From: Clostridium sp.
GTDB taxonomy: Bacteria > Bacillota > Clostridia > Lachnospirales > Lachnospiraceae
Reading direction: 5' to 3'
Assembly (NCBI GenBank): GCA_023664385.1
Contig: JAMPFU010000002.1
Coordinates: 106,622 to 170,621 of the forward strand
Length of the DNA: 64,000 nucleotides
A program made the translations under genes and the position numbers. The number at the start of each line of letters is the position of its first letter. Positions within the stretch are counted from its first letter, which is position 1. Under the pieces are notes generated by a model that was not told where the DNA came from, made no database searches, and was given only the letters and a program-made list of their open reading frames with translations. Of the stretch, positions 1-7,244 are shown in pieces.

Positions 1-2
1 TT

Positions 3-644
3 ACGATATATGATAATATTTATTCAAGGAAATTAATTAAGCTTCCCACACCTAAATTTATCGTATTTTACAACGGAAGCGAACCGCAGCCCGAATGTAG
101 GGAATATAGGTTATCGGACGCATATATGACAAAGACGGAACAGGTAAGCCTTGAGCTTATCGTGACGCAGCTTAACATTAATGAGGGTTACAACAGTGAA
201 TTAATGGAAAAGTGTCCTGACCTGTTCCAGTATATGCAGTATGTTTCAAAAATCAAAGAATATAATAAGGATATGCCCCTTGAGGAAGCTGTGCCAAAGG
301 CTGTTGATGAATGTATCAATGAAGGGATATTAAAGGAATTTCTTTTGCTAAATAAGGCGGAGGTAGTGAGTATGAGTATATTTGAATATGATGCGGAATT
401 ACATATGAAGATGGAGCGTGAGGAAGCATTTGAGGACGGAAGTGAGTATGGGGAAATGAAAAAACTGATAACCCAAGTCTGCCGTAAATTAAGAAAATCA
501 AAAGAACTAGCTGTTATAGCTGACGAGCTAGAGGAAGATACTTCAGTTATATCAGAAATATGTAAAGCCGCTGAGGATTTTGCCCCTGATTATAATGAGG
601 AGCTTGTATATGAAGCCTATAAGAAACAGTATATGGTAGTTTAG
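3..644 (+). CDS. Rpn-family (PDDEXK_2) recombination-promoting nuclease / transposase-like protein, 5' end outside the window
   Basis: The open frame enters from before the window: codons from base 3 onward read in frame without a stop and match the middle of the paralogue at 31208-32221 (shared residues include YDNIYSRKLIKLPTPKF and FVFYNG-like FIVFYNG). About 213 residues are visible. Rpn proteins are PD-(D/E)XK nucleases that promote recombination and are often labelled transposases; the catalytic part would lie upstream of the window. The visible half is the helical middle and C-terminal region, including EYDAELHMKMEREE. Up to about residue 145 it is almost identical to the 31208 copy, but its C-terminal tail (after FEDG) is different, which suggests exchange between paralogues. 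The ATG at 126 is internal and not the true start. Family assignment is firm through the intact paralogues; cellular role is inferred from the family only. Confidence 0.85.
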   Translation, partial: TIYDNIYSRKLIKLPTPKFIVFYNGSEPQPECREYRLSDAYMTKTEQVSLELIVTQLNINEGYNSELMEKCPDLFQYMQYVSKIKEYNKDMPLEEAVPKAVDECINEGILKEFLLLNKAEVVSMSIFEYDAELHMKMEREEAFEDGSEYGEMKKLITQVCRKLRKSKELAVIADELEEDTSVISEICKAAEDFAPDYNEELVYEAYKKQYMVV

Positions 645-716
645 ACTATTACGGTATTAGTCAAATTGCCCCTTAATTAAAATGTGGAAAAATTAAAGCA
701 TTTATATTAAAATATC

Positions 717-761
717 AGGGCTGCCGCTTTACGGATTTACATTCGTTAAAGCGACAGCCCT
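717..761. terminator. Hairpin terminator between convergent genes
   Basis: Inverted repeat AGGGCTGCCGCTTTA / TAAAGCGACAGCCCT with one unpaired base and a loop of about 15 nt. It sits between the end of the Rpn-like gene (plus strand) and the end of the surface-protein gene (minus strand), so it probably serves both. The T-tract is weak in each direction (TTTC on plus; mixed AT on minus). Confidence 0.7.
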
Positions 762-795
762 TTCAAAAGTATTTCGTAAATTTTATAGGATTAAC

Positions 796-3072
796 CTATT
801 TATTTTTCTTTATACGCTGTATTGAGATAACAGCCAAAAAAGCTGATACAAGCATCAAGCTAAACATAACTGCTATCGGTGCTGCATCTCCCGTATTTGG
901 TGATGCTGTCTGTTTTGTGTTGTCAGCAGCTTTTACTGGTGTTACAGCTACGTCAGGTACATTGGTTTTAGACGGTTCAACTATACTAGGCGTATCATTC
1001 TTCGACGGCTCAAGCGCAGTTCCATCCTCCACATCCTCGTATATAAGCGTGTAGAATGAAAACTTACCTGTGGTAAATGTTACCGTATTTGGATTGTCGT
1101 CCAAGTCAGGCAATTCCTCTGCTATGCCGTCATGCAATCTTATAATAGAGAATTTCCTGTTGGCAGCCTGAAATTCCTTTGGCACGTCAATTGTTATTGT
1201 TATCTCTTTATCAAGCTTATTCACGTTGCCTGACACAATTCCATCAATGAATTTTACGATGTTCATATCAAGAATTACGGCAATTTTCCTTTTCTTTGCA
1301 GCTGTCTTGATTGCTTCAAGGTCACTTTGTCCAACGCTTGCTTCTGATAGTGCAGCAACGATGAGGTCTACCTTTAAGTGCTTTCCGCTTTTTATCTCTT
1401 CTTTCGTAAATGCTGAGTTGATAAGCTCGTCATAGGCTTCATCATCAAGCTTCAGGTCAGGTGTGGTTTCGTCTACTTTGTCGATGGAGACGGTTGGGGC
1501 ATTATCTAACGGCATGAAATCACATTCATAATAATATGACGTCCCGGCGGACCCACCAAGTAATATTCTAAAATCTATTAGTTGATCTTTTTCACTGTAC
1601 TCAGAAGATAACCTACAATTTACTCTATATGTTACAGTTTCTCCCGCCTTAATTACACTGCCTCCAATTTCTGTATCATCCCATGCCGCATCGTATCCTG
1701 TGGACCCATACGGATCATACCAATTAGTAATATTTCTTCCGTCAGGAGCTATTATCAGCATATCTTTTATAGCTTCATCCTCCGAATCATAATTTTCTGT
1801 CGCCCAATAAGATCTTATCGCCTTTAAGCATATATCAAAATCATTTTTATTACTTATCTGTATATAAAAAATTCTTTCTGTTCCTGCAATGAGATAATTA
1901 CCATCATAATATACATCTAAGTCAACATTTCCTAAATCTACTTTGGCACTTTCCGATATACAATAATTGCTGTTTTCTATGTTTATTACACGGTCATACT
2001 CGAAATAAGTCCCAGACTGCCCGCATAATGAAATTATTTTACCAGTATCATCCAGTCTTACAAATTCTATGTATATGTACGCCTGAAAATTGCCCTTAAG
2101 CTCCACAGGCACCGTATAATTAAAGCAATACCACGCTGTTTCTATATCTGCAGAATGCAAAACGCCTTCATCCGTTAATACACTTTCATCACTGTACCCC
2201 CAATATCCCTTTGAGTCATTTGTAATGACATAATCTTTTGCAGGCGAACCTTCGGAAATTTTTTTTTGTACCTCGACAGAAACGGGTACATTATATTCAT
2301 TTCCTTTTTCGTCAGTCACATAACCTCTCAGACAGGATAAATAAATATCAAATTCATTATTATTAGTTACTTGTGTCACAATCTCGTATTCCCTTTTTCC
2401 CTCGGATGAGTTATTATGTGACCAAGATGAAATTCTTACATTCTCTAACTTTTCAACCTCTGCCCCCACAAGCAGTTCTTCCTCTGATGCGTCCTCGTCG
2501 AACAATTCCATATCAGCTTCATTATCTTCTGCCACTTTTTCAGCTTCCTCGTCAGACAGCACCATGTCCTCGTCACGCTTTTGGGCAGACACCTTACCAT
2601 CCTCAAGCTCTCCTGCTATATCCGTGTCTGCATCAACCTTTGCAGTATCAACTTTTGCGATACCGTTCTCGTCCCCCTGTCCATTTTTTTCGTCACTTAA
2701 ATCTGTACTTGTCTTTTCAGAGGAATTTCCATTGTCTGATACAGCATCAGCATTTGTTACTTTTGAATTATCTGATGCGTCCACACTTTCATCAGTAACA
2801 ACCTCTTTCGTTAATATACTATTTTCATCACGTTTCGTTATTTCTTCTGTCGTTTTCTCCGTTGCTTCTTTTGTCTTTTCCTCTGTTGCCGGTTCCGTTA
2901 CTTCTTCTGTCAATTCCTCCGTTGCAGCTTCTGAAGTTTCCAGTGCATGCTGCATTTCTTCCTGTGTCATTTCAGCATTTGGCTCTACTGCCGCACTTGG
3001 CAGATTGCTGACACAAATTGTTGCAATGACAAGCACCACGGAAAGCAATGCACTAATCATTCTTCTTTTCAT
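796..3072 (-). CDS. Cell-wall-anchored surface protein with LPXTG-like sorting signal (758 aa)
   Basis: Secreted, wall-attached protein. The chosen start (MKRRMISALLSVV) follows a perfect AGGAGG at 3081-3087 with ideal spacing; the frame stays open for 70 more codons upstream, but that stretch is the structured leader described separately. Order of parts: signal peptide (about residues 1-27); a long Glu/Thr/Asp-rich low-complexity stalk (about 28-205) full of TEE/ATEE repeats; two related beta-rich regions marked by N(N/K)NxFDI(Y/C)L (about residues 240 and 420); a C-terminal domain starting near LKVDLIVAAL and ending with FTTGKFSFYTLIYED, a type common in Lachnospiraceae surface proteins; then a Pro-rich linker, the sorting motif SPNTGD, a hydrophobic span and a KKNK tail. 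No sortase gene is in the window. The ligand is unknown. Confidence 0.85.
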   Translation of the reverse strand: MKRRMISALLSVVLVIATICVSNLPSAAVEPNAEMTQEEMQHALETSEAATEELTEEVTEPATEEKTKEATEKTTEEITKRDENSILTKEVVTDESVDASDNSKVTNADAVSDNGNSSEKTSTDLSDEKNGQGDENGIAKVDTAKVDADTDIAGELEDGKVSAQKRDEDMVLSDEEAEKVAEDNEADMELFDEDASEEELLVGAEVEKLENVRISSWSHNNSSEGKREYEIVTQVTNNNEFDIYLSCLRGYVTDEKGNEYNVPVSVEVQKKISEGSPAKDYVITNDSKGYWGYSDESVLTDEGVLHSADIETAWYCFNYTVPVELKGNFQAYIYIEFVRLDDTGKIISLCGQSGTYFEYDRVINIENSNYCISESAKVDLGNVDLDVYYDGNYLIAGTERIFYIQISNKNDFDICLKAIRSYWATENYDSEDEAIKDMLIIAPDGRNITNWYDPYGSTGYDAAWDDTEIGGSVIKAGETVTYRVNCRLSSEYSEKDQLIDFRILLGGSAGTSYYYECDFMPLDNAPTVSIDKVDETTPDLKLDDEAYDELINSAFTKEEIKSGKHLKVDLIVAALSEASVGQSDLEAIKTAAKKRKIAVILDMNIVKFIDGIVSGNVNKLDKEITITIDVPKEFQAANRKFSIIRLHDGIAEELPDLDDNPNTVTFTTGKFSFYTLIYEDVEDGTALEPSKNDTPSIVEPSKTNVPDVAVTPVKAADNTKQTASPNTGDAAPIAVMFSLMLVSAFLAVISIQRIKKNK

Positions 3073-3239
3073 TGTATCTATCCTCCTAATTCTCATAATT
3101 CCAAGCAGAGACTTCGGCAACAGACTGGCTGCCGACGTCCCTACAAGGATGTTATGAGAATCAAGAAAGCTGAATGAAAGGCATGCGTCCACACCTTCAT
3201 TCAGCTTATAATATATATAAGGAATTTGCCCGTCCAAGC
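3073..3239 (-). promoter_or_regulatory. Structured 5' leader of the surface-protein gene (candidate cis-regulatory RNA)
   Basis: The roughly 165-nt leader, read on the minus strand, folds into nested hairpins. An 11-bp perfect inverted repeat (3168-3178 with 3196-3206, AGCTGAATGAA) encloses a second short stem GGTGTG/CATGCC. Further down a 10-bp stem (3152-3161 with 3089-3098, TTATGAGAAT) closes a domain that itself holds GGGAC..CGGCA / TGCCG..GTCTC; its 3' strand ends next to the AGGAGG ribosome binding site, a geometry suited to controlling translation. Fragments GGGCAAA, GGACGC and CGGCAGCC..GTTGCCG recall c-di-GMP-I (GEMM) riboswitches, but spacing and the tetraloop do not fit well, so no class is assigned. 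Confidence 0.5.
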
Positions 3240-3267
3240 CTAATAACATCACAATATCACTTGTCAA
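3240..3267 (-). promoter_or_regulatory. Probable sigma-A promoter of the surface-protein gene
   Basis: On the minus strand a perfect -35 TTGACA (3262-3267) is followed after 16 bp by TATTAG (3240-3245). Transcription would start near 3233, at the very beginning of the structured leader. Confidence 0.5.
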
Positions 3268-3626
3268 ACTTTCGTTCCACAAGTATAATATAAAACGTGA
3301 TGTCTCGCAGGCTTAAAGCGTGCTGATGTGGTACTGGTGATACCATGTTATCCTCTGCAATACGCCAATATTGCAGGGGAGTTTCATCCATATAACTTTC
3401 TTGAATTCTCGACCACATTTTACCATATTAGTATTGTACTTACAAGTAAAATATAGTTATACTTTAAGTTTTTTCATTTTATCTTCTGCACATTTACGAT
3501 AAATTTTCCAAAAACCTCTTGCATCCAAAGTACGCATATGGTATCATCTGCTAAAAGCATTATTGTAATTCTTTCATAGGCAACACCTATTTCATTCACT
3601 TCTTCCTGCAACTAGGAGGAAAGAAA
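3268..3626. other. Intergenic region between divergent genes
   Basis: No gene was recognised here. Two short palindromes are visible: TGGTA..TACCA at 3329-3345 and CTGCAATA..TATTGCAG at 3355-3376. They lie upstream of the minus-strand promoter and could be operator sites or remains of a repeat; nothing shows which. Confidence 0.4.
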
Positions 3627-3937
3627 ATGGAAAAAGAAACAAATTATGAAAAAATTATAAAAAATGTAAGAACTATATTTCTCGAGCGTGACGCAACTGA
3701 CGAAGAATGTTTAATGCTTAAGAAACTGACTTTTTACGAAAAAATAAGAGGGAGGTTGTTGCCATGGGTATCGATGAATATGATGCAGAGCTTCATGAAA
3801 AAACCTTGATAGATATCGGTCGTGAGCAGGTTGTGATAAACATGCTAAATGCAGGTGATTTACCGATTGAAAAAATCTCCGTATATTCAGGACTTACGGT
3901 TGAGCAGGTATTGACCTTGAAGGACGAGCTTTCATAA
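3627..3937 (+). pseudogene. Decayed Rpn-family gene fragment with a frameshift
   Basis: A perfect AGGAGG precedes an ATG at 3627, and the first frame reads MEKETNYEKIIKNV and onward for about 33 residues. From about 3722 the recognisable sequence is in a different frame (codons at 3722, 3725 and so on): TDFLRKNKREVVAM then EYDAELHEKT, which matches ADFLRKNKMEVIAM and EYDAELHEKT in the intact paralogue at 32730-33704. That frame has a TAA at 3719 just upstream and ends at 3935-3937. The first 30 residues show no clear Rpn similarity. Either a frameshift broke the gene, or the short downstream ORF beginning ATG at 3764 (57 aa) is translated alone. The PD-(D/E)XK nuclease half is absent, so no nuclease activity is expected. 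Confidence 0.65.
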
Positions 3938-3956
3938 TTTAAGTTTGCAATCCCTG

Positions 3957-3962
3957 TATAAT
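3957..3962 (+). promoter_or_regulatory. Possible -10 element for mnmE
   Basis: Perfect TATAAT preceded by TG, 41 bp before the mnmE start. No good -35 hexamer is found at the usual distance, so this is tentative. Confidence 0.35.
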
Positions 3963-4003
3963 GTGTTAAAATTGCACATAGAAATTTACAAGGAGAAGCA
4001 ACC

Positions 4004-5377
4004 ATGACAGACACAATAGCAGCCATTGCAACAGGCATGGGCGGTTCAGGCATCGGCATAATAAGAATAAGCGGCAGCTTGGCAATCCAAATAGCAGACA
4101 GGATTTTCATACCGAACAGTAAAAATAAAAAAGTATCGGACATGCGGACATACACCGCTGCCTTCGGTCACATTTCATACGATGGACGTGTGTATGATGA
4201 GGCAGTCTGCCTTGTTATGCGCAGTCCCCACTCATATACGACTGAGGATATTGTTGAGCTTGACTGTCACGGAAGCATTATCGTGTTAAAACAAATTTTT
4301 GACCTTGTCATCCGCATGGGGGCACGGCCTGCCGAGCCTGGCGAATTTACAAAGCGTGCATTTTTAAATGGGCGCATTGATATGTCGCAGGCAGAGTCGG
4401 TCATGGATCTGATACATTCCAAAAATGAAATGGCTGCCGCCTCCTCCTTAAAACAGCTTAGTGGCGGACTTCGTGATGTTATAACAGATATGCGGGAAAA
4501 GCTTTTGTATAATATCGCATATATAGAATCAGCCCTGGATGACCCTGAAAACTACTCTCTCGACAATTTTCCTACAGAACTTATGTCTACTGTTGATAAG
4601 CTGTTGATAAGTGTTGATGCCCTCATAAAATCAAGCGCTTCGGGACGTATCATAAGAGAAGGCATACGCACTGTAATCTTAGGCAGACCTAACGCAGGTA
4701 AGTCCTCTGTTTTAAACATGCTTTTGGGAGTCGACCGAGCTATAGTAACAGATATAGAAGGCACTACGAGAGACACCCTTGAGGAATTTATTAACATTGA
4801 TGGAATTACGCTTAATATCGTAGATACGGCAGGTATACGTGATACTGAGGATGTAATCGAGCGCATCGGAGTTGATAAAGCCTTAAGTATAATTTCAGAC
4901 GCCGATTTGATACTCTATATCGTTGACGGAACTGCTGTTTTAAACGCAAATGACTACAAAATCATGAATGCCGTAAAGGGCAAAAAAGTCATTACGTTAA
5001 TCAATAAAAATGACATGGAAATCGTTGTGGATAAAGTGTTGATAAGCTCAAAAATTGATACGGAAATCCTTGAAATATCAGCCAAATATGGGGACGGAAA
5101 GCATGCTTTACATGACACCTTGAAAAAAATGTTTTTTAAGGACAAAATATCTTATAATGATGAATTATATATCACAAACCAAAGACATAAAGCCCTTCTC
5201 TATGATGCAAAAAAAAGCCTTGCAGCAGTGAAGGAAAGCATAAAAAACGGCATGAGCGAGGACTTTTTTACCATAGACCTGATGGCAGCATACGAAAGCC
5301 TTGGCAAAATAATCGGAGAAGCACTTGAGGATGATTTGGTAAATAAGATCTTCTCTGAATTTTGCATGGGGAAATAA
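4004..5377 (+). CDS. mnmE: tRNA uridine-5-carboxymethylaminomethyl(34) GTPase MnmE
   Basis: MnmE is a cytoplasmic potassium-activated GTPase that, with MnmG, modifies the wobble uridine of several tRNAs. The 457 residues match the usual family length. The N-terminal tetrahydrofolate-binding domain begins TIAAIATGMGGSGIGIIRISG. The G domain shows G1 GRPNAGKS (about residues 227-234), the switch sequence EGTTRD, G3 DTAGIRD and G4 NKND. The protein ends CMGK, fitting the C-terminal C(I/L/M)GK motif whose cysteine is needed for modification. AAGGAG precedes the ATG by 9 nt. In many Firmicutes mnmE lies beside mnmG, jag and rnpA; here it stands alone between an Rpn remnant and unrelated genes, so mnmG must be elsewhere. 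Confidence 0.97.
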   Translation: MTDTIAAIATGMGGSGIGIIRISGSLAIQIADRIFIPNSKNKKVSDMRTYTAAFGHISYDGRVYDEAVCLVMRSPHSYTTEDIVELDCHGSIIVLKQIFDLVIRMGARPAEPGEFTKRAFLNGRIDMSQAESVMDLIHSKNEMAAASSLKQLSGGLRDVITDMREKLLYNIAYIESALDDPENYSLDNFPTELMSTVDKLLISVDALIKSSASGRIIREGIRTVILGRPNAGKSSVLNMLLGVDRAIVTDIEGTTRDTLEEFINIDGITLNIVDTAGIRDTEDVIERIGVDKALSIISDADLILYIVDGTAVLNANDYKIMNAVKGKKVITLINKNDMEIVVDKVLISSKIDTEILEISAKYGDGKHALHDTLKKMFFKDKISYNDELYITNQRHKALLYDAKKSLAAVKESIKNGMSEDFFTIDLMAAYESLGKIIGEALEDDLVNKIFSEFCMGK

Positions 5378-5468
5378 CACATCCTAGTTTATCCCCACGC
5401 TTCGGGTGAAAAAAGACAAATACTATTATGACAATTTCAAAAGAAATGGGTTCTTCAATATCAAAAAA

Positions 5469-5520
5469 AGAGCGATAGGCATATACAGTCCTGTAAACCG
5501 TATATTCCTCCGCTCTTTTT
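5469..5520. terminator. Strong bidirectional terminator
   Basis: AGAGCG / CGCTCT stem continued inside by ATATAC / GTATAT, followed by TTTTT on the plus strand and, read the other way, by a run of seven T. It separates mnmE from the convergent minus-strand gene. Confidence 0.85.
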
Positions 5521-5551
5521 CAGCCGGAATGATTATTTAAAATGGAGCTTT

Positions 5552-6325
5552 TTAATTAGGCCACTGTGTTTTCACAGAATTGCAGACATTTGAAATAATA
5601 TTATCAAATTTAGCATTCTGATCAGGTAATATAGAAGCATTTGCAGAAGCAATGCCTGCCTTTAGCGTATTTTTACCACACAGTGTATCATATATATACC
5701 TTGCGTTTTTTATCTCCTCCATCAGCTCATTGTCCTTAAACTTACAGCGTACAAGCTGTGCATTATATGTACTTAAAAAGCTGTTGAAGTCAAGCTTTTC
5801 CAGGTCAACACTGGATTTAACTGCAGCGCACACAAGACTTTTTTCCGCATATTTTGTAATGCCTGACGCTGTTATATGTCTCGACCAGCAAATAAGATCC
5901 AGTCTTACAATTGACATGCCTTCTGTAGCGATGTAGTAAGTCTGCTGCATACGCTCCTCTCCCTCTCCTGCGCCTAAGACGGCCTTTAAGCTTGTGTTAA
6001 TTAAATCTGCAAGCCCTCCGATTATAGAGTCCTTTGTCCCCGCTAAAATATCCTTTAAGCTGTTTCCTATTCCGGTGACAATATCCGTATCTGGTGTTTT
6101 TGCAGTTGTAACACGGATTTCCTGATGGCTTGCCAATTTAAACTTCGTCGGCACTGTTTGGTTTTCGGTTGTGCCTGCTGACCTGAGAGAGCTGTCAATG
6201 TTCGACTCAAAATTTTTTGCCTTCTGCTCTGACAGCTCATAGAGCAAATTGAGGGTTTCCTTTATTTCCTTCGTCATTTCCGGCTGACTGTCGGCTTTGT
6301 GAATAACATCTCTTAATACTGACAT
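5552..6325 (-). CDS. Unrecognised 257-aa protein with central Gly-rich amphipathic segment
   Basis: I do not recognise this protein. The start follows AAAGGAAAGG with good spacing. Residues 1-50 look helical (EIKETLNLLYELSEQKAKNF). The centre (about 80-118) is Gly- and Leu/Ile-rich and amphipathic, with GIGNSLKDILAG and IIGGLADLINTSLKAVLG, the kind of stretch that could lie against a membrane or form a helical hairpin. The C-terminal half has Cys residues (WSRH preceded by LICWSRH, KSLVCAAVKSS, RCKF, DTLCGKN) and ends NSVKTQWPN. There is no signal peptide or clear transmembrane span. Its gene is followed by the terminator shared with mnmE and preceded by a gap of 137 bp. It appears to be transcribed alone. 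No function is proposed. Confidence 0.7.
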   Translation of the reverse strand: MSVLRDVIHKADSQPEMTKEIKETLNLLYELSEQKAKNFESNIDSSLRSAGTTENQTVPTKFKLASHQEIRVTTAKTPDTDIVTGIGNSLKDILAGTKDSIIGGLADLINTSLKAVLGAGEGEERMQQTYYIATEGMSIVRLDLICWSRHITASGITKYAEKSLVCAAVKSSVDLEKLDFNSFLSTYNAQLVRCKFKDNELMEEIKNARYIYDTLCGKNTLKAGIASANASILPDQNAKFDNIISNVCNSVKTQWPN

Positions 6326-6462
6326 ATCTTATCCTTTCCTTTCATAAAAATTTGTTTCCGTACACCTACCGCCTGTAATTTATAATTAAAATCATCCGAC
6401 TGTTTCTCAATTATAATCAATTACAATTCTGCCGTAACGAAACGAAGTGTAACCTTAACCAC

Positions 6463-6975
6463 CTACTGCTTTGTCATAAGCAGCGGAAGCTCCAAATCTG
6501 AAAGAATTTCATTTATTTTATACAGAAAAAGACTGTCCCGGTTAAGCTTATCAAAGCCCCAAAGCACAACCAAATCATTTGGCAGGCTTTTTGACAGACA
6601 AAAGCCATACTCCCGAAGCAGCCCTTCTATATCACCTACACCTAAGTTTAGTGAAATACCGATTGCAAGCAATGCCTGCTTTGTAGGTGTCATTCCCTTT
6701 TTGTAATATTGCAGCATCCTCTCACTAATCTGACTTTTTGCTGCAAGCGCACCTAGTTTTCCCTCATAAGAAAAAAGCAGGTCTACCAAGCAATTTTGTC
6801 TATTGCAAAATGATAAACCTGCCCTATTTGCCAAGCGTTCCGCTTCCTCAAAATCCAGTCCAAGATAAATTTCTATCCTCCTGACTGCTTCAAGCTTTTT
6901 ATTTTTTACAAATGCATGTGTGCTGCATGGATTATATGTCCAGCGTGAGACATCCACCTTGTTACAGCCAAGCAT
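6463..6975 (-). CDS. Small protein with helix-turn-helix-like repeats (170 aa), function unknown
   Basis: Start chosen at the ATG of MLGCNKVDVSRW because GGAGGAGG lies 8 nt before it; the longer frame begins 6 codons upstream inside that ribosome binding site. The middle reads GALAAKSQISERMLQYYKKGMTP, which looks like an XRE-type helix-turn-helix. It is followed by LLAIGISLNLGVGDIEGLLREYGF, an element often seen after such helices in Lachnospiraceae regulators, and a related stretch (IEIYLGLDFEEAERLANRAGLSF) occurs nearer the N-terminus, suggesting internal duplication. This points to a DNA-binding or protein-binding regulator. The gene lies 23 bp downstream of a tiny ORF and the two are probably co-transcribed. 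Confidence 0.65.
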   Translation of the reverse strand: MLGCNKVDVSRWTYNPCSTHAFVKNKKLEAVRRIEIYLGLDFEEAERLANRAGLSFCNRQNCLVDLLFSYEGKLGALAAKSQISERMLQYYKKGMTPTKQALLAIGISLNLGVGDIEGLLREYGFCLSKSLPNDLVVLWGFDKLNRDSLFLYKINEILSDLELPLLMTKQ

Positions 6976-6998
6976 GGAATAAACCTCCTCCATATGCT

Positions 6999-7112
6999 TT
7001 AAATGATACTTTTTTTAAGCATATGTGTATACATGCGAAGCATATCCACAAAACTCTCCTCCATAACAATTTCATGCTCCTTAAGCCACTCGTTTACCGC
7101 CTTATCATTCAT
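6999..7112 (-). CDS. Small ORF, 37-aa helical peptide
   Basis: Reads MNDKAVNEWLKEHEIV and continues to MYTHMLKKSII. A very good AAAGGAGG lies 9 nt before the ATG, which is the main reason to believe it is translated. The peptide is predicted to be an amphipathic helix with no signal sequence. It ends 23 bp before the start of the 170-aa helix-turn-helix-like gene on the same strand, so the two may form a small regulatory unit. Its size and position could suggest a leader peptide or a toxin-antitoxin partner; the sequence does not decide. Confidence 0.55.
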   Translation of the reverse strand: MNDKAVNEWLKEHEIVMEESFVDMLRMYTHMLKKSII

Positions 7113-7244
7113 TGTAAATTCCTCCTTTAGAAATAAATTTCTAATAGGATAACACAAAAAAATTTACAAAAAATGGGTATGTCGATTTTTGCAGAATGAA
7201 AGGCGATATTTGTAGTTTTTTACTCATCTATTCCATCTGCCGTC

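Noticed and set aside
2564..3157. Long plus-strand open frame opposite the surface-protein gene (197 codons)
   Set aside because: Antisense to a repetitive acidic coding region; Ser/Val/Phe-rich low-complexity translation, no ribosome binding site.
3073..3239. Firm call of a c-di-GMP-I (GEMM) riboswitch
   Set aside because: Only fragments of the consensus are present and the GNRA-tetraloop hairpin is not in place; kept only as an unassigned structured leader.
3073..3282. 70-codon N-terminal extension of the surface protein
   Set aside because: The signal peptide begins at 3072 behind a perfect AGGAGG, and the upstream stretch is an RNA-like set of inverted repeats.
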